A stretch of DNA of 37,315 bases from a bacterium (GCA_024226335.1 JAAELY010000137.1:1-37315), one strand, 5' to 3'; counted from the first letter of the stretch, positions 1 to 10,865 are shown. The notes: a model not told the origin generated them from the letters alone. Translations and numbers: made by a program.

Positions 1-386
1 GGCCCTACGGCGATCTTGTCCATATACGTGTCGGGGGCATGCAGGAAGCCGCCTTCATCGGCGGCGGCAATTACCGAGAGCGCATTCGGTCCACCGGTCG
101 CACAAATGGTCGTGCCTTCAAGTGGATCGAGGGCAATTTCCACCTTCGGCCCGTTGCCGGTCCCGACCTTCTCGCCGATGTAGAGCATGGGCGCTTCGTC
201 CCGCTCGCCCTCCCCGATCACTACCGTCCCGTCCATTTCGATGCGATTGAGCGCTACACGCATGGCATCGACTGCAGCCTGATCGGCCGCCATTTCGTCT
301 CCGCGTCCCATCAGCCCCGTACAGGCCAGCGCGGCCGCTTCTGTCGCGCGCACCAATTCAAGCGCAAGGTTTCGATCGATACTCAC
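1..386 (-). CDS. glpX: Class II fructose-1,6-bisphosphatase GlpX (N-terminal part, cut by window edge)
   Basis: This gene encodes the first ~128 residues of a GlpX-type phosphatase, which hydrolyses fructose-1,6-bisphosphate in gluconeogenesis (some relatives also act on sedoheptulose-1,7-bisphosphate). Reading the minus strand from a GTG at 386 gives a protein starting [16 protein letters not shown], followed by the family's [18 protein letters not shown], the metal/substrate segment [12 protein letters not shown] and the Asp-containing LDPLEGT motif. The position of RNLALEL close to the start codon matches the family and supports the GTG, which has GGGGAG about 8 bases upstream. The gene follows thrC by 23 bases and is probably the last visible member of the lipA-alaC-hom-thrC run. 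The C-terminal two thirds lie outside the window. Confidence 0.93.
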   Translation of the reverse strand, partial: MSIDRNLALELVRATEAAALACTGLMGRGDEMAADQAAVDAMRVALNRIEMDGTVVIGEGERDEAPMLYIGEKVGTGNGPKVEIALDPLEGTTICATGGPNALSVIAAADEGGFLHAPDTYMDKIAVG

Positions 387-409
387 CTCAGGTCTCCCCT
401 CTATCTTGT

Positions 410-1762
410 TCAGGATCGCTCGTCGATCTGTCGGTTGATTTCGTCCCGCACACTGTCGTAGCTGGCCGGAAGCACGATTGGCTCATTGGCCAGCTCCGAC
501 TCGATACCCGGCAGTGCCTTCGTGTGATACCGGACTTTGAAGTCAGTGAACTTCAATCCGTGGGCGGTCGAGATGATCACGACCCGCTGGTCGCGCCGGA
601 TTTCCCCACGAGCCAGCAGCTTCTTCAAGGCGGCGAGCGCCACCCCGGTGTGCGGGCAATTGAACAGGCCCGTTCGATCCGCCTCGGCGGACGCATCTAC
701 CAGTTCCTGCTCCGTCGCGTGCTCGACGATCCCATCGAAGCGCTTGAGCACCGCGATGGCACGCTCGTACGACACGGGGTCGCCGATCTGGATGGCACTG
801 GCCAGTGTGGGTCGGGCCTGCACCGGTTCGAATTTTTCGAAGTGATTGATGTAGCTGTGATACAGCGGGTCGGCCGCCTCGGCCTGAGCGCAGACGATGC
901 GCGGCAGCTTGTCGATGATGCCGAGTTCCAGAAAGTCGAGCAGGCCCTTTCCGAGTGCCGAAACATTGCCCAGGTTGCCGCCGGGAATGATGATCCAGTC
1001 CGGCACCTCCCAGTCGAACTGCTGGAGGATCTCCATCCCTACCGTCTTCTGGCCTTCGATGCGCAGAGAGTTCATCGAGTTCGCCAGGTAGATGCCGTCG
1101 CTCTCTGCGATCTTGCGCACGATCTTCATGCAGCCATCGAAATCAGTTTCGAGCGAGAGCGTGATCGCGCCATTGGCAACGGGCTGAACGAGTTGCGCGA
1201 CCGAGACCTTGTCTTTGGGCAAAAGGACGATTGCGGGAATACCGGCGTACGCAGCGTAAGCGGCGAGCGCGGCCGAAGTGTCACCGGTAGACGCGCAAGC
1301 AACTGCACGGACCGGTTTTCCACTCTGTATCATCTGGTTGACGACGGAAACAAGGACCGTCATGCCGAGGTCCTTGAAACTTCCCGTGTGGGTATTACCG
1401 CACAGCTTCAGCCAGAGGTCTTCGAGCTGAAGCTGCTGCCCCAGGCGTTTCGCCCAGAACAAGTTCGTATGTCCCTCGAACATCGATACGACGTTTTCTT
1501 CGTCCACGACGGGGCAAACCAGTTCGCGCTTGCCCCAGACCCCGCTTCCGTAAGGCCATTCAGTCGTGTGTCCGCGAGCGGTAAAGAGTTGTTTCCACTC
1601 CTGCGCCGAACCTCGCTTGAGCTTCTCGAAGTCGTGCTGGACGGTCAGCAGACCCTCGCAGCTCGGGCACTGATAGATCACATCCGTCAGCGGGTAGCGC
1701 CCGCTGCAACCGCGATGACACTCAAACCAGGAATCGAGCTGATCGGAACGAGGTACGGCCAT
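410..1762 (-). CDS. thrC: Threonine synthase
   Basis: Threonine synthase is a PLP enzyme that converts O-phosphohomoserine to threonine. The 450-residue product begins with a small zinc-ribbon-like region (Cys15, Cys19, Cys32, Cys35), as in the longer bacterial and archaeal ThrC forms. The PLP lysine is in GSFKDLG near residue 130, and the later segment [15 protein letters not shown] fits the phosphate-binding loop. I chose the ATG at 1762, four bases after the hom stop. The frame extends to a TTG at 1783, but that would overlap hom and adds residues foreign to the family. The hom-thrC adjacency gives two consecutive steps of threonine synthesis; the homoserine kinase (thrB) that acts between them is not in the window. 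Confidence 0.95.
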   Translation of the reverse strand: MAVPRSDQLDSWFECHRGCSGRYPLTDVIYQCPSCEGLLTVQHDFEKLKRGSAQEWKQLFTARGHTTEWPYGSGVWGKRELVCPVVDEENVVSMFEGHTNLFWAKRLGQQLQLEDLWLKLCGNTHTGSFKDLGMTVLVSVVNQMIQSGKPVRAVACASTGDTSAALAAYAAYAGIPAIVLLPKDKVSVAQLVQPVANGAITLSLETDFDGCMKIVRKIAESDGIYLANSMNSLRIEGQKTVGMEILQQFDWEVPDWIIIPGGNLGNVSALGKGLLDFLELGIIDKLPRIVCAQAEAADPLYHSYINHFEKFEPVQARPTLASAIQIGDPVSYERAIAVLKRFDGIVEHATEQELVDASAEADRTGLFNCPHTGVALAALKKLLARGEIRRDQRVVIISTAHGLKFTDFKVRYHTKALPGIESELANEPIVLPASYDSVRDEINRQIDERS

Positions 1763-1766
1763 GGCT

Positions 1767-3071
1767 TCAGATCTCCCGCTCAATCCGCAGCACGTGCGCG
1801 GCTTCGGTGACCTCGCGCATGCTGGCGATCTCGCTCAGTGCCGCGTCCAGATCGGCCTGACGCGAGGTGTGGGTCGTGATCACGACGGGAACGGCGGCCG
1901 ACTCGTGACGCTCCTCCTGGAGCACAGAAGCGATGCTGATACCCAGATCACCTAACGCACCGGTGATGCCCGCCAGAACGCCTGGAGAGTCCACTACGTT
2001 GAAGCGCAGGTAGAACTCACCCGTTTGGTCTTCGGCCGGCAAGAGTCGCTCCGAGCGCAACCTGGGGCGTCCGAGCGGGGGAACTCGACCGGTCGCCCCG
2101 GATACCCGCGCTCGTGCGAGTTCCATCAAGTCGGCGACGACGGCGCTGGCGGTGGGCAGAGAACCGGCACCCGCGCCGTAGTACATCGTTGGACCCGACA
2201 TGACTCCGCGGACCTCGACCGCATTCATCGAGCCACTCACTCCGGCGAGCACACTCGAAGCAGAAATCATCGTTGGGTGGACGTGAGCTTCGACACCTCG
2301 AGGACCCCGCTTGGCCACTGCGAGCAACTTGATGCGCAGACCGAAGCGCCGCGCGTACTCGATATCGACCGGGCCGATGCACTCGATGCCTTCAGTGGCG
2401 ATATCGTCGGGATGTGTCCGCAGCCCGAAGGCGAGCCCGATCAGGATCGCGAGCTTGTGGGCGGAATCGGTACCATCGACATCGAAGGTGGGATCCGCTT
2501 CGGCAAAGCCCAGATCCTGGGCGCGCTTGAGACACGCCGCGTACGGCTCGCCGCCCTCCTCCATTTCCGAAAGAATGTAGTTGCAGGTGCCATTGACGAT
2601 ACCGTGCAGAGTTTCGATGCGATCGGCGTTCAGGCCTTCGCGCAAGGCTCGCAGCACCGGAATCGTCCCGCCCACAGCGGCCTCGAACGCCAGGTCCACA
2701 GAGTTTTCCGCCGCCAGCGCGTAGAGTTCTTCGCCGTGATGAGCGAGGAGCGCCTTGTTCGCCGTCACGATGGATTTCCCAGCCTGTAGCGCGCCGGCCA
2801 CTACGTCCTTCGCGATCTTCGTTCCGCCGATCAACTCCACGATCAGGTCGATCTCGGGATCGTTGGCGAGATCCCGCCAGTCCGTACTCAGTTCGTATTC
2901 GGACAGCGAGACACCGCGGTCGGTTTCGAGATCGATGTCGGCGATGCGCGAAAGACGCAAATCAAAGCCGAGACGATCGCGCAGGTCTTCGGCGTGTTCC
3001 TGGAAGATCCGGACGACTCCGGTGCCGATCGTTCCCATTCCGACGATGCCAACCCGCACGGTTTCAGGCAT
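1767..3071 (-). CDS. hom: Homoserine dehydrogenase
   Basis: This enzyme reduces aspartate semialdehyde to homoserine with NAD(P)H, the branch point to threonine and methionine. The 434-residue protein opens with a Rossmann nucleotide-binding motif ([11 protein letters not shown], residues 8-18). It carries the catalytic-region motif [12 protein letters not shown] in the middle and ends with an ACT domain from about residue 355 ([17 protein letters not shown]), the usual site of threonine feedback. The ATG at 3071 was chosen because it sits immediately before the Rossmann strand and overlaps the end of the aminotransferase gene by 8 bases, which suggests coupled translation. The frame is open further upstream, but that part shadows the aminotransferase gene. 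Confidence 0.95.
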   Translation of the reverse strand: MPETVRVGIVGMGTIGTGVVRIFQEHAEDLRDRLGFDLRLSRIADIDLETDRGVSLSEYELSTDWRDLANDPEIDLIVELIGGTKIAKDVVAGALQAGKSIVTANKALLAHHGEELYALAAENSVDLAFEAAVGGTIPVLRALREGLNADRIETLHGIVNGTCNYILSEMEEGGEPYAACLKRAQDLGFAEADPTFDVDGTDSAHKLAILIGLAFGLRTHPDDIATEGIECIGPVDIEYARRFGLRIKLLAVAKRGPRGVEAHVHPTMISASSVLAGVSGSMNAVEVRGVMSGPTMYYGAGAGSLPTASAVVADLMELARARVSGATGRVPPLGRPRLRSERLLPAEDQTGEFYLRFNVVDSPGVLAGITGALGDLGISIASVLQEERHESAAVPVVITTHTSRQADLDAALSEIASMREVTEAAHVLRIEREI

Positions 3072-4239
3072 TTCGCACCAGCTTTCGGATATTTCGCGCC
3101 GCTTGGCGGATGCGATGAGTATTTTCGACCAAGGCGAAGCGCACATAGCCTTCGCCCGAAGGACCAAATCCGATCCCCGGGGACACGGCTACCTGAGCCT
3201 GCTCGAGTAGCAGTTTCGAGAACTCGAGCGAGCCCTGCTTCTCGAAAGCCTCGGGCAACCGAGCCCAGACGAACATCGTTCCCTGGGGCTTCTCGACCTT
3301 CCAGTCGGCCTGCTCCAGGCCTTCGATCAAGGCATCGCGACGCGAGCGGTAGTCGCTGACGATCTCTGCCACGCACTCTTGAGGGCCGTCCAGCGCGATG
3401 ATGGTCGCGATCTGGATCGGCTGGAAGACACCGTAGTCCAGATAGCTCTTCACCCGGGTCAGTACGCGGATCATCTCGGAGTTACCGGCCGCAAAGCCGA
3501 CCCGCCATCCGGCCATGGCGTGCGATTTCGAAAGTGAGGTAAATTCGATCGCGAGATCGGTCGCGCCGGGCACCTGCAACACGCTCGGCGGAACGTAGCC
3601 GTCATAGCAGATTTCCGCGTAGGCGAGATCGTGCACCAACATCATCTCGTGGCGACGACAGAAGTCGACGAGTTCGGTCATGAACGCGAGGTCGACGGAA
3701 ATCGTGGTCGGGTTGTGCGGGAACGATGCGATCAACATCTTTGGCTGGGGCCAGGCGAGTGCCACGGCCTTTTCGAGCCGCGCGAGCAGTCCGTCTAACG
3801 GCTGAATTGGAACACGGATCAGATCGCCCCCGGCGATCACGACCGAGAAACTGTGGATCGGATAGCTGGGATCCGGGCACAAGACGGTGTCGCCCCTGCC
3901 GATGCTCGCCATCACGAAATGCGACAGACCCTCCTTCGCTCCGATGGTCGCGATCATCTGACTGTCGGCGTCGAGATCGATCTGGTAGCGGCGCTGGTAC
4001 CAGCGGCACATCGCGCGGCGCAGATTCGGCAATCCGCGAGAGGACGAATAGTGGTGGTTGCGGGGATCCTGAACCGCCTCGGCCAGCTTCGCCACGATAT
4101 GCGGCGGTGTCGGATGGTTGGGATTTCCGAAACCCAGATCGATCACATCGTCGCCCGCTCGTCGAGCTTTCAGTTTCAACTCATTGACGATACTGAGCAC
4201 GTACGGCGGCAGTCGGTCGACTTTTTCGAAGCGGCTCAT
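3064..4239 (-). CDS. alaC: Pyridoxal-phosphate aminotransferase, AlaC-like (alanine transaminase)
   Basis: This is a 391-residue fold-type I aminotransferase that probably interconverts glutamate/pyruvate and 2-oxoglutarate/alanine. The internal aldimine lysine is Lys238 in TSLSKSHAMAGWRVG. The PLP-contacting Asp204 and Tyr207 lie in HDLAYAE, the substrate-loop region reads LGFGNPNHPTP near residues 35-45, and a C-terminal Arg is in YVRFAL. The ATG at 4239 forms an ATGA overlap with the lipA stop and is directly followed by the family N-terminus (FEKVDRLPPYV). Position directly before hom is known for AlaC-type enzymes in delta-proteobacterial genomes. Substrate cannot be fixed from sequence: LL-diaminopimelate or aspartate aminotransferase activity are alternatives in the same subfamily. 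Confidence 0.85.
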   Translation of the reverse strand: MSRFEKVDRLPPYVLSIVNELKLKARRAGDDVIDLGFGNPNHPTPPHIVAKLAEAVQDPRNHHYSSSRGLPNLRRAMCRWYQRRYQIDLDADSQMIATIGAKEGLSHFVMASIGRGDTVLCPDPSYPIHSFSVVIAGGDLIRVPIQPLDGLLARLEKAVALAWPQPKMLIASFPHNPTTISVDLAFMTELVDFCRRHEMMLVHDLAYAEICYDGYVPPSVLQVPGATDLAIEFTSLSKSHAMAGWRVGFAAGNSEMIRVLTRVKSYLDYGVFQPIQIATIIALDGPQECVAEIVSDYRSRRDALIEGLEQADWKVEKPQGTMFVWARLPEAFEKQGSLEFSKLLLEQAQVAVSPGIGFGPSGEGYVRFALVENTHRIRQAARNIRKLVRNA

Positions 4240-5153
4240 GCCTGAACCCCCGCGGAGCGCAGTCGATCCAGCGCAGCACCGGCACGGAACGAACTCCGGA
4301 CGAGCGGGCCGCTGGCCACGTGCAGGAAGCCGCGCTCTTCCCCGCTCTTTCTCAACTCTTCGAACTCCGACGGGTCCAGATAGCGATCGACGGGCCTGTG
4401 GCGCAACGTGGGTCGCAGGTACTGGCCGAGTGTCAGACAGTCCACCCCGCACTCCCGCAAGTCGTCCATCACCTCCAGGACTTCGTCCCGGGTCTCCCCG
4501 AGTCCGAGCATCAAGCCCGACTTCGCCAGCCTGGACGATCGTTGCTTTACCCGCCGGAGAAGCGCGAGTGAGCGATCGTAGCGTGCGCCGATGCGCACCT
4601 CGCCGTAGAGGCGCGGCACGGTCTCGATGTTGTGGTTGTACACATCCGGTGCCGCATCGATCACGCGATCGATGCACTCGGTCTCACCGCGAAAATCGGG
4701 TGTGAGAACTTCGACGCTGACCCCGGGCGCGCGCTCGTGCAGGTGCGAGAGCACGGCGACGAACTGGCCGCTTCCCTGATCGAGAAGGTCGTCGCGATTG
4801 ACGCTGGTGAGCACCACATGGCGCAGACCGAGTTCCGCGACCGCTTCTGCGACCTTCTGCGGCTCTGTGGAATCGACGGCCCGTCCGAGCCCGGTCGGCA
4901 CATTGCAGAAGCGACAGGCGCGAGTGCACACGTCTCCCAGCAGCATGAACGTGACCGTTCGGCGTGCGAAACACTCGGCGAGGTTCGGGCAGCGCGCCTC
5001 TTCGCAGACCGAGTTGAGCTCGCGTGCTCGAAGCATGCGGCGCATCGACTCGACCCTTGGATTCCGTTCGGTGTTGCCCCGGCAGTGCACGGGGAGCCGC
5101 GGAGGCCGCTGGCCCTCGCCTCGGCCGACCTCTTGAACGACGGCTTCTGGCAT
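4236..5153 (-). CDS. lipA: Lipoyl synthase
   Basis: LipA is a radical-SAM enzyme that inserts two sulfurs into protein-bound octanoate to make lipoate for 2-oxoacid dehydrogenases and glycine cleavage. All cluster ligands are present in the 305-residue product: the auxiliary-cluster cysteines Cys50, Cys55 and Cys61 (CEEARCPNLAEC), the radical-SAM CX3CX2C at Cys76, Cys80 and Cys83 (CTRACRFC), and the C-terminal RSSF serine motif that ligates the auxiliary cluster. The ATG at 5153 gives the family's usual length. The open frame runs upstream to about 5444, but that part overlaps recG in another frame. No good Shine-Dalgarno sequence is visible, so the start is less certain than the function. 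The gene overlaps alaC by four bases. The usual partner lipB is not in the window. Confidence 0.93.
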   Translation of the reverse strand: MPEAVVQEVGRGEGQRPPRLPVHCRGNTERNPRVESMRRMLRARELNSVCEEARCPNLAECFARRTVTFMLLGDVCTRACRFCNVPTGLGRAVDSTEPQKVAEAVAELGLRHVVLTSVNRDDLLDQGSGQFVAVLSHLHERAPGVSVEVLTPDFRGETECIDRVIDAAPDVYNHNIETVPRLYGEVRIGARYDRSLALLRRVKQRSSRLAKSGLMLGLGETRDEVLEVMDDLRECGVDCLTLGQYLRPTLRHRPVDRYLDPSEFEELRKSGEERGFLHVASGPLVRSSFRAGAALDRLRSAGVQA

Positions 5154-5242
5154 GGACTGTGGCGAGAGTATGGCAGGCTCCGTGCGCGTGCAATCCGTCG
5201 AGGGTCGGATGCCCCAGACCGGCTGAAGTCTCGCCTGAAAAC

Positions 5243-7591
5243 TCACGCAACTGCCCCGAAATCGAGACGGCCGCCCCAGCGCTGTTCGACGCTGGTGCGC
5301 AGAATCGGATTGCCGCGAAGCTCGGGATCCTTGCTCAGGAGATCCCGGGCCGCCGCGCGGGCCACCGGCAGCAACTCGCCGTGCCGGACCAGGTCGGCCA
5401 GTCGGAGTTCGGGCAGGTGGCCAGCCTGGCGAGTGCCCAGCCATTCACCGGCACCGCGAATCCGCAGATCCTCTTCGGCGATCTCGAATCCGCTCTCGCT
5501 GGCCTCCAGGATGGCCAGTCGGCGCGAGGCATCCTCGGTTCGCGGCTCCGAGATCAGCATCGCGCGTCCGGGCAATTGGCCTCGCCCCACACGGCCGCGC
5601 AACTGGTGCAGTTGGGCGAGACCGAAGCGTTCGGCGTGCTGGACGATCAGCAGAGTGGCGTTGTGCACATCTACACCGACCTCGATCACGGTCGTCGAGA
5701 CCAGCACCCGGACTCGACCCGCCGCAAATTCCTGCATGGTCTGGAGCCGCTCTCGCCCGTCCAGGCGACCGTGAAGCAGGCCGACCCGAACTCCCGGAAG
5801 AGCCCGGACCAGGCGCTCGTAACCGCGGCTCGCGTCTTTGAGATCCTGCTTCTCGGACTCCTCGACCAGCGGATAGACGATATAGGCCTGTTCGTCGCGG
5901 GCGAGAGCCTCGCGCAGGGCGTCGAGCGCCTGGCGAGCCGCCTCGGGCGGAATCACGCGGGTTTCCACGGGGGATCGGCCCGGCGGTCGCTCGCGGAGCA
6001 CCGAGTGATCCAGATCCCCGAATACGGTAAGGGCGAGGCTCCTCGGAATCGGCGTGGCCGACATCAGGAGTACGTGCGGATTTTCACCCTTGTCTCCAAG
6101 GGCACGGCGTTGCGCCACTCCGAAACGGTGCTGTTCGTCGATGACCACGAATGCCAGCTTCGGCAGATCGAAGGACTCGGTCAGCAAAGCGTGGGTGCCA
6201 ATCACGATCGCGATCTCACCCAGCGCCAGAAGTCGGCGCAGGGAACGGCGTTGGGGAGCGGGGGTACTCCCGGTCAGCAGCCCGATGTTCAGCCCGAGGG
6301 GTTGGGCGAGTTTGCGGAAGGTCTCGAAGTGTTGCTCGGCCAGGATTTCAGTCGGAGCGAGCACGGCGGTCACGCCTCCGGATGCATGCGCCGCAACCGC
6401 CCCCAGTATTGCGAGTACGGTTTTTCCGGTTCCAACGTCGCCGATCAGCATGCGGTTCATTGGCTGCGCACGAGAGAGATCGCTCGAGATTTCCCGCCAG
6501 ACCCGTTCCTGATCGGAGGTCAATTTGAAGGGAAGCGCGTCGATGGCCTTTTGGACGCCGGGGTGGGCGACCGCCAGAGGTCGACTCGCGCGTCGCGAGA
6601 ACTGGGCTCGCCTCAGTTCGAGGCCGACCTGCAAAAGCAGAAGCTCTTCGGCGACGAGACGCAAGTGATAGGGCGTGCGCCGCTCTCTCAGGAGTTCGGG
6701 ATCGAGATGCGGACTGGGCAGGTGGACCTCGCGCAACGACTCACCCAGATCGGCCAGTCCGTGCCGTCGAGCCGATGTCTCCGGTAGCCAGGCATCGACC
6801 AGGTCCGCTGCGTATTTCGTCGTAGACTCGACGATACGCCGCATGGTTCGCGGCGGCACGCCCTCGACGTGTGAGTAGGTCGGCACGATACGCGGCAGGC
6901 TACCCAGGGGTGCATCGCGATTCAGGAACTCCAGTTCCGGATGGTGCAATTCCTTTGCGTAGCGGTATCTCCTCACATCTCCAGCGACCAGCACACGAGC
7001 CCCGGGCTTGAGCCGGTCCTGGAAGTGTGCGATGCCCCGAAACCATTTGAGTTGCACCGCCGCAGTTCCGTCGCTCACGACGGCTTGCAAGAAACTCCGG
7101 CCGTTGCGCAGTGGAACGACGCCTGAACGCGTGACCGTTCCCTCGAAACAGGCGCTATGGCCAACCTGCAATTCTTCGATCTTGGAGATCTCGCGCCGGT
7201 CCTCATAAGAACGCGGCAAGAAGAAGAGCAGATCCTCGATGCGATGGATCTCTTTGCGCGCGAGGGCCTGGGCGATCTTGGGACCCACCCCCGGGATCTT
7301 CACGGTTTCCTGTGAAAGAGCCCGACGCGCGTAATCGGGATCGAGAAGTGGTCCAAGCCGCTTCGCAATCGGCTCGAGGACCGAAGGCGCCACTCCATTT
7401 TCGGCAATCTTCTGCGCCGCATCTGAGAAGCGCCGCTTCGCTTCCTGAGGAATCCAGAGTTCAGTGGCTGCCGAAAGCGCCGCCAGAAGGGTCTGCTGCA
7501 ACTCGCGGACTCGCTCTGCGCGCTCAGAGCCGCCAAGAACGAACTCGAGTGGCGCGCGAATTCCTCGGACGGCGCTCGAGTACTGAGACAT
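5243..7591 (-). CDS. recG: ATP-dependent DNA helicase RecG
   Basis: RecG remodels stalled replication forks and branched DNA. The 782-residue protein has an extra N-terminal helical region of roughly 95 residues. This is followed by a segment equivalent to the E. coli N-terminus (IPGVGPKIAQALARKEI, then DLLFFLPRSYEDRR), the OB-fold wedge domain (about 140-240), and helicase domains with Walker A GDVGTGKT (384-391), the DEQH box (485-488), motif III SATPIPR and the C-terminal QLRGRVGRG. The long form resembles the roughly 780-residue Thermotoga type rather than the roughly 690-residue E. coli type. It follows carB after an 88-base gap that holds a TATCAT but no convincing -35 box. It is probably intact and functional. 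Confidence 0.95.
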   Translation of the reverse strand: MSQYSSAVRGIRAPLEFVLGGSERAERVRELQQTLLAALSAATELWIPQEAKRRFSDAAQKIAENGVAPSVLEPIAKRLGPLLDPDYARRALSQETVKIPGVGPKIAQALARKEIHRIEDLLFFLPRSYEDRREISKIEELQVGHSACFEGTVTRSGVVPLRNGRSFLQAVVSDGTAAVQLKWFRGIAHFQDRLKPGARVLVAGDVRRYRYAKELHHPELEFLNRDAPLGSLPRIVPTYSHVEGVPPRTMRRIVESTTKYAADLVDAWLPETSARRHGLADLGESLREVHLPSPHLDPELLRERRTPYHLRLVAEELLLLQVGLELRRAQFSRRASRPLAVAHPGVQKAIDALPFKLTSDQERVWREISSDLSRAQPMNRMLIGDVGTGKTVLAILGAVAAHASGGVTAVLAPTEILAEQHFETFRKLAQPLGLNIGLLTGSTPAPQRRSLRRLLALGEIAIVIGTHALLTESFDLPKLAFVVIDEQHRFGVAQRRALGDKGENPHVLLMSATPIPRSLALTVFGDLDHSVLRERPPGRSPVETRVIPPEAARQALDALREALARDEQAYIVYPLVEESEKQDLKDASRGYERLVRALPGVRVGLLHGRLDGRERLQTMQEFAAGRVRVLVSTTVIEVGVDVHNATLLIVQHAERFGLAQLHQLRGRVGRGQLPGRAMLISEPRTEDASRRLAILEASESGFEIAEEDLRIRGAGEWLGTRQAGHLPELRLADLVRHGELLPVARAAARDLLSKDPELRGNPILRTSVEQRWGGRLDFGAVA

Positions 7592-7679
7592 CAGCTGTCC
7601 GTCGATGATACCGGGGCCGAGCCGGAGGATCCAGGCGGAAAGGGGTCAAGCCGCGGGTTTGATTTCTTCAAGGGGAGCC

Positions 7680-10600
7680 TTACCCCGGGTGCACGTCTTG
7701 AAGCGCAAGCGGGCGAACCTCGCCCGCACGCAGCGCGCGAATCGCACCCGCCGCCGCTCGGGCTGCGGCCACAGTCGTGAAATACGGCACGCCGTGCTCC
7801 AACGCCGCTCGACGCATCGAAGCGGAATCAGCGACGGCCGCGGAATCGCCGATCTTGGTCGTCGCAATGACCAGGTCGATGACTCCAGCGCTGAGCAGGT
7901 CGACGGTATGCGGCGACCCCTGCTGAGCTTTGTTGACGTGCTCGGCGTCGAGTCCGGACTCTTTCATGAAGCGCGCCGTACCGCCGGTCGCGACGATACG
8001 AAAACCCTCTTCCTGCAGGGTGCGCAGGGCTTCGAGCGCTGGAGCCTTGTCTTCCGCGCGCAGCGACACGAGCACCGTACCGCCCACCGGCAGATCGTTA
8101 CCCGCAGCGCGTTGTGCCTTGGCATAAGCTCGCCCAAATTCACGATCAATCCCCATGACCTCTCCCGTGCTCTTCATTTCAGGACCGAGCAGGGTATCGA
8201 CACCGGGAAACTTCACGAAAGGAAAGACCGACTCCTTGACCGAAACATGCGACGGTTCGATCTCGGAAGTAAAACCGAGTTCGGTCAAAGATTTGCCCGC
8301 CATGACGCGCGCCGCGAGTTGGGCCAGGGGAACACCGATCGCCTTCGAAACGAACGGCACCGTACGCGAAGCGCGCGGGTTCACCTCGATGACATAGACT
8401 TCGGTGCCGACTACACCGAACTGAATATTCATGAGTCCGCATACGCCCAGCTCCAGGGCCAGCGCACGAGTCGCCCGCCGAATTTCCTCGAGCACGTAGC
8501 GCGGCAGGCTATAGGGCGGTAGCGAACACGCCGAGTCGCCGGAGTGGATTCCCGCCTCCTCGATGTGTTCCATGATACCGGCGATCACGGCGATCTCCCC
8601 GTCGCAGATCGCGTCGACGTCGACTTCAATCGCATTTGCCAGAAATCGATCCACGAGTACCGGGTGCTCGGGACTGACCGATACGGCTTCTCTCATATAG
8701 ACTTCGAGTTCATGCTGATCGTGCACGATCTGCATTGCGCGACCACCGAGCACATACGACGGCCGCACGAGTACCGGATAGCCGATATCTTCAGCGAGCC
8801 GACGGGCGGCCTCCACACTGCGGGCCGTGCTGTTCTCGGGCTGTCTGATACCGAGCCGGTTCAAGAGTTCGGCGAAACGTTCGCGATCCTCGGCCCGGTC
8901 AATCGCATCGGGCGAAGTACCGATGATCCGCACACCCGCGTCGGCCAGCGCGACGGCCAGTCTCAGCGGAGTCTGGCCACCGAACTGTACGATCACTCCA
9001 TCGGGGTTCTCGGTGCGCACGATCGAGAGCACGTCTTCGAAGGTCACCGGCTCGAAGTACAGACGGTCGGAGGTATCGTAATCGGTCGACACCGTTTCCG
9101 GATTGCAATTGACCATGATGGTCTCGTATCCGTCCTTGGCGAGCCCCATCACTCCTTGAACGCAGCAATAATCGAACTCGATGCCCTGCCCGATCCGGTT
9201 TGGACCACCCCCCAGGATCATGATCTTCTTGCGATCGCTCGGTCGAGCCTCACACTCCGATTCGTAGGTCGAGTACAGGTACGGGGTATCCGCTTCGAAC
9301 TCCGCGCCGCAGGTATCGACGCGTTTGTACACAGGCTCGATTCCCTCTCGCCAGCGACGTTCTCGAACCTCCCGTTCGGCCACTCCCGTAAGTGCAGCAA
9401 GCCGGCGATCCGAAAAACCATTGCGCTTGGCCTGGCGCAGATCGCCATTACTCACGAAGAGCATCTCGCCGAGCGTGATTTCACGGATCTGGTTGAGAAA
9501 CCAGGGATCGATGTTGGTCAACTCGGACACCTGCTCGATCGAGCGGCCGCGACGAAACGCCTCGCCGAGCATCCAGAGTCTTTCGGGCTCAGCCACGCGA
9601 AGAGCGCGGTCGAGATCTTCATCCGAGCGCCCCGTCTCCTCGAGCCCGTAGCGATCCGTTTCGAGTGAGCGGATGCCTTTTTGCAGGGATTCCCGAAAGG
9701 TCCTCCCAATCGACATGGCTTCACCCACCGACTTCATCTGTACGCCGAGAGTCGAATCCGCTCGGGGAAACTTCTCGAAAGCGAAGCGCGGGATCTTCGT
9801 CACCACGTAGTCGATGGTGGGTTCGAAGCTCGCCGGAGTTTCCTTCGTAATGTCGTTCGGAATCTCATCGAGTGTGTAACCGATGGCCAGCTTCGCCGCG
9901 ATCTTCGCGATTGGAAAACCCGTCGCCTTGCTCGCGAGTGCCGAACTACGCGAGACCCGCGGATTCATCTCGATGATGACGACCTTGCCATTCTCTGGAG
10001 ACACCGCGAACTGAATGTTCGAACCGCCGGTATCGACACCAATCTTGCGAATGATCTTGATCGCAGCGTCTCGCAGACGCTGGTACTCCTTGTCGGTCAG
10101 CGTTTGCGCGGGCGCCACCGTGATCGAATCGCCGGTGTGAATACCCATGGGATCCAGATTCTCGATCGAGCAGATGATCACGACGTTATCAGCAGCGTCG
10201 CGCATCACCTCGAGTTCGAATTCCTTCCAGCCGATCACCGACTGCTCCACGAGCACCTCGCTCCGTGGAGAAATCCTCAGACCCCATTCCAGCTTCGTGC
10301 GCAGCTCCGATTCATTCATGGCGATCGCGCCGCCTGCTCCGCCCAGCGTGAACGAAGGCCGAATGATCGCCGGGATGCCGATCTCATCGAGGACCTGCTC
10401 GACCTGATCGATCGAATTGACATAACAGGAACGCGGCACCTCCAACCCGATCTCCTGCATCGCCGTGCGGAAACGCGAGCGGTCTTCGGCCATCATGATG
10501 GAATCGAGTTGCGCGCCGATCAGCTCGATGCCGAGTTCTTCGAGTATTCCCATTTCGGCCAGTTCTATCGCCACGTTGAGCGCGGTCTGCCCACCGAGGG

Positions 10601-10865
10601 TCGGAAGGACCGCGTCCGGCCGTTCTTCGCGAATAATCTGCGCCACGGTCTCACCGGTGAGCGGTTCGATGTAGGTGCGCGTAGCGAAGTCCGGGTCCGT
10701 CATGATGGTGGCCGGATTCGAATTGACCAGCACCACTTCAATGCCTTCTTCACGCAGAGCCTTGCAGGCTTGCGTGCCGGAGTAGTCGAACTCGCAGGCC
10801 TGCCCGATCACGATCGGCCCTGCGCCGATCAGCAAGATCTTCTTCAGGTCTTCTCGCTTAGGCAT
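7680..10865 (-). CDS. carB: Carbamoyl-phosphate synthase large subunit
   Basis: With CarA this makes carbamoyl phosphate from bicarbonate, ammonia and two ATP, feeding both pyrimidine and arginine synthesis. The 1061-residue length matches the family. It shows two homologous ATP-grasp halves: the first begins [23 protein letters not shown] and the second [21 protein letters not shown] (from about residue 550), each with its FGGQT/LGGQT loop. The last ~130 residues form an MGS-like allosteric domain ([17 protein letters not shown]), where UMP and similar effectors bind in relatives. The ATG at 10865 overlaps the carA stop by 8 bases. It is the last gene of the pyrimidine run, with TAA at 7680. 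Confidence 0.97.
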   Translation of the reverse strand: MPKREDLKKILLIGAGPIVIGQACEFDYSGTQACKALREEGIEVVLVNSNPATIMTDPDFATRTYIEPLTGETVAQIIREERPDAVLPTLGGQTALNVAIELAEMGILEELGIELIGAQLDSIMMAEDRSRFRTAMQEIGLEVPRSCYVNSIDQVEQVLDEIGIPAIIRPSFTLGGAGGAIAMNESELRTKLEWGLRISPRSEVLVEQSVIGWKEFELEVMRDAADNVVIICSIENLDPMGIHTGDSITVAPAQTLTDKEYQRLRDAAIKIIRKIGVDTGGSNIQFAVSPENGKVVIIEMNPRVSRSSALASKATGFPIAKIAAKLAIGYTLDEIPNDITKETPASFEPTIDYVVTKIPRFAFEKFPRADSTLGVQMKSVGEAMSIGRTFRESLQKGIRSLETDRYGLEETGRSDEDLDRALRVAEPERLWMLGEAFRRGRSIEQVSELTNIDPWFLNQIREITLGEMLFVSNGDLRQAKRNGFSDRRLAALTGVAEREVRERRWREGIEPVYKRVDTCGAEFEADTPYLYSTYESECEARPSDRKKIMILGGGPNRIGQGIEFDYCCVQGVMGLAKDGYETIMVNCNPETVSTDYDTSDRLYFEPVTFEDVLSIVRTENPDGVIVQFGGQTPLRLAVALADAGVRIIGTSPDAIDRAEDRERFAELLNRLGIRQPENSTARSVEAARRLAEDIGYPVLVRPSYVLGGRAMQIVHDQHELEVYMREAVSVSPEHPVLVDRFLANAIEVDVDAICDGEIAVIAGIMEHIEEAGIHSGDSACSLPPYSLPRYVLEEIRRATRALALELGVCGLMNIQFGVVGTEVYVIEVNPRASRTVPFVSKAIGVPLAQLAARVMAGKSLTELGFTSEIEPSHVSVKESVFPFVKFPGVDTLLGPEMKSTGEVMGIDREFGRAYAKAQRAAGNDLPVGGTVLVSLRAEDKAPALEALRTLQEEGFRIVATGGTARFMKESGLDAEHVNKAQQGSPHTVDLLSAGVIDLVIATTKIGDSAAVADSASMRRAALEHGVPYFTTVAAARAAAGAIRALRAGEVRPLALQDVHPG

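Noticed and set aside
524-1810. Plus-strand ORF of 428 codons opposite thrC
   Set aside because: It is a shadow of thrC: no family resemblance, no ribosome-binding site, and the minus-strand protein is clearly conserved.
5154-5242. Possible promoter before lipA (TTGCAC, then CATACT or TACTCT)
   Set aside because: Matches are three or four of six with spacings of 15 or 17, no better than expected by chance; left out of the feature list.
5024-6787. Plus-strand ORF of 587 codons opposite recG and lipA
   Set aside because: It lies wholly antisense to recG/lipA, which have complete domain structure. Its translation has no recognisable fold, and long antisense frames are common in GC-rich genes with biased third positions.
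7592-7679. Possible promoter or terminator between carB and recG
   Set aside because: TTGACC and TATCAT are present but 33 bases apart, and no hairpin with a T-run is visible, so neither can be supported.
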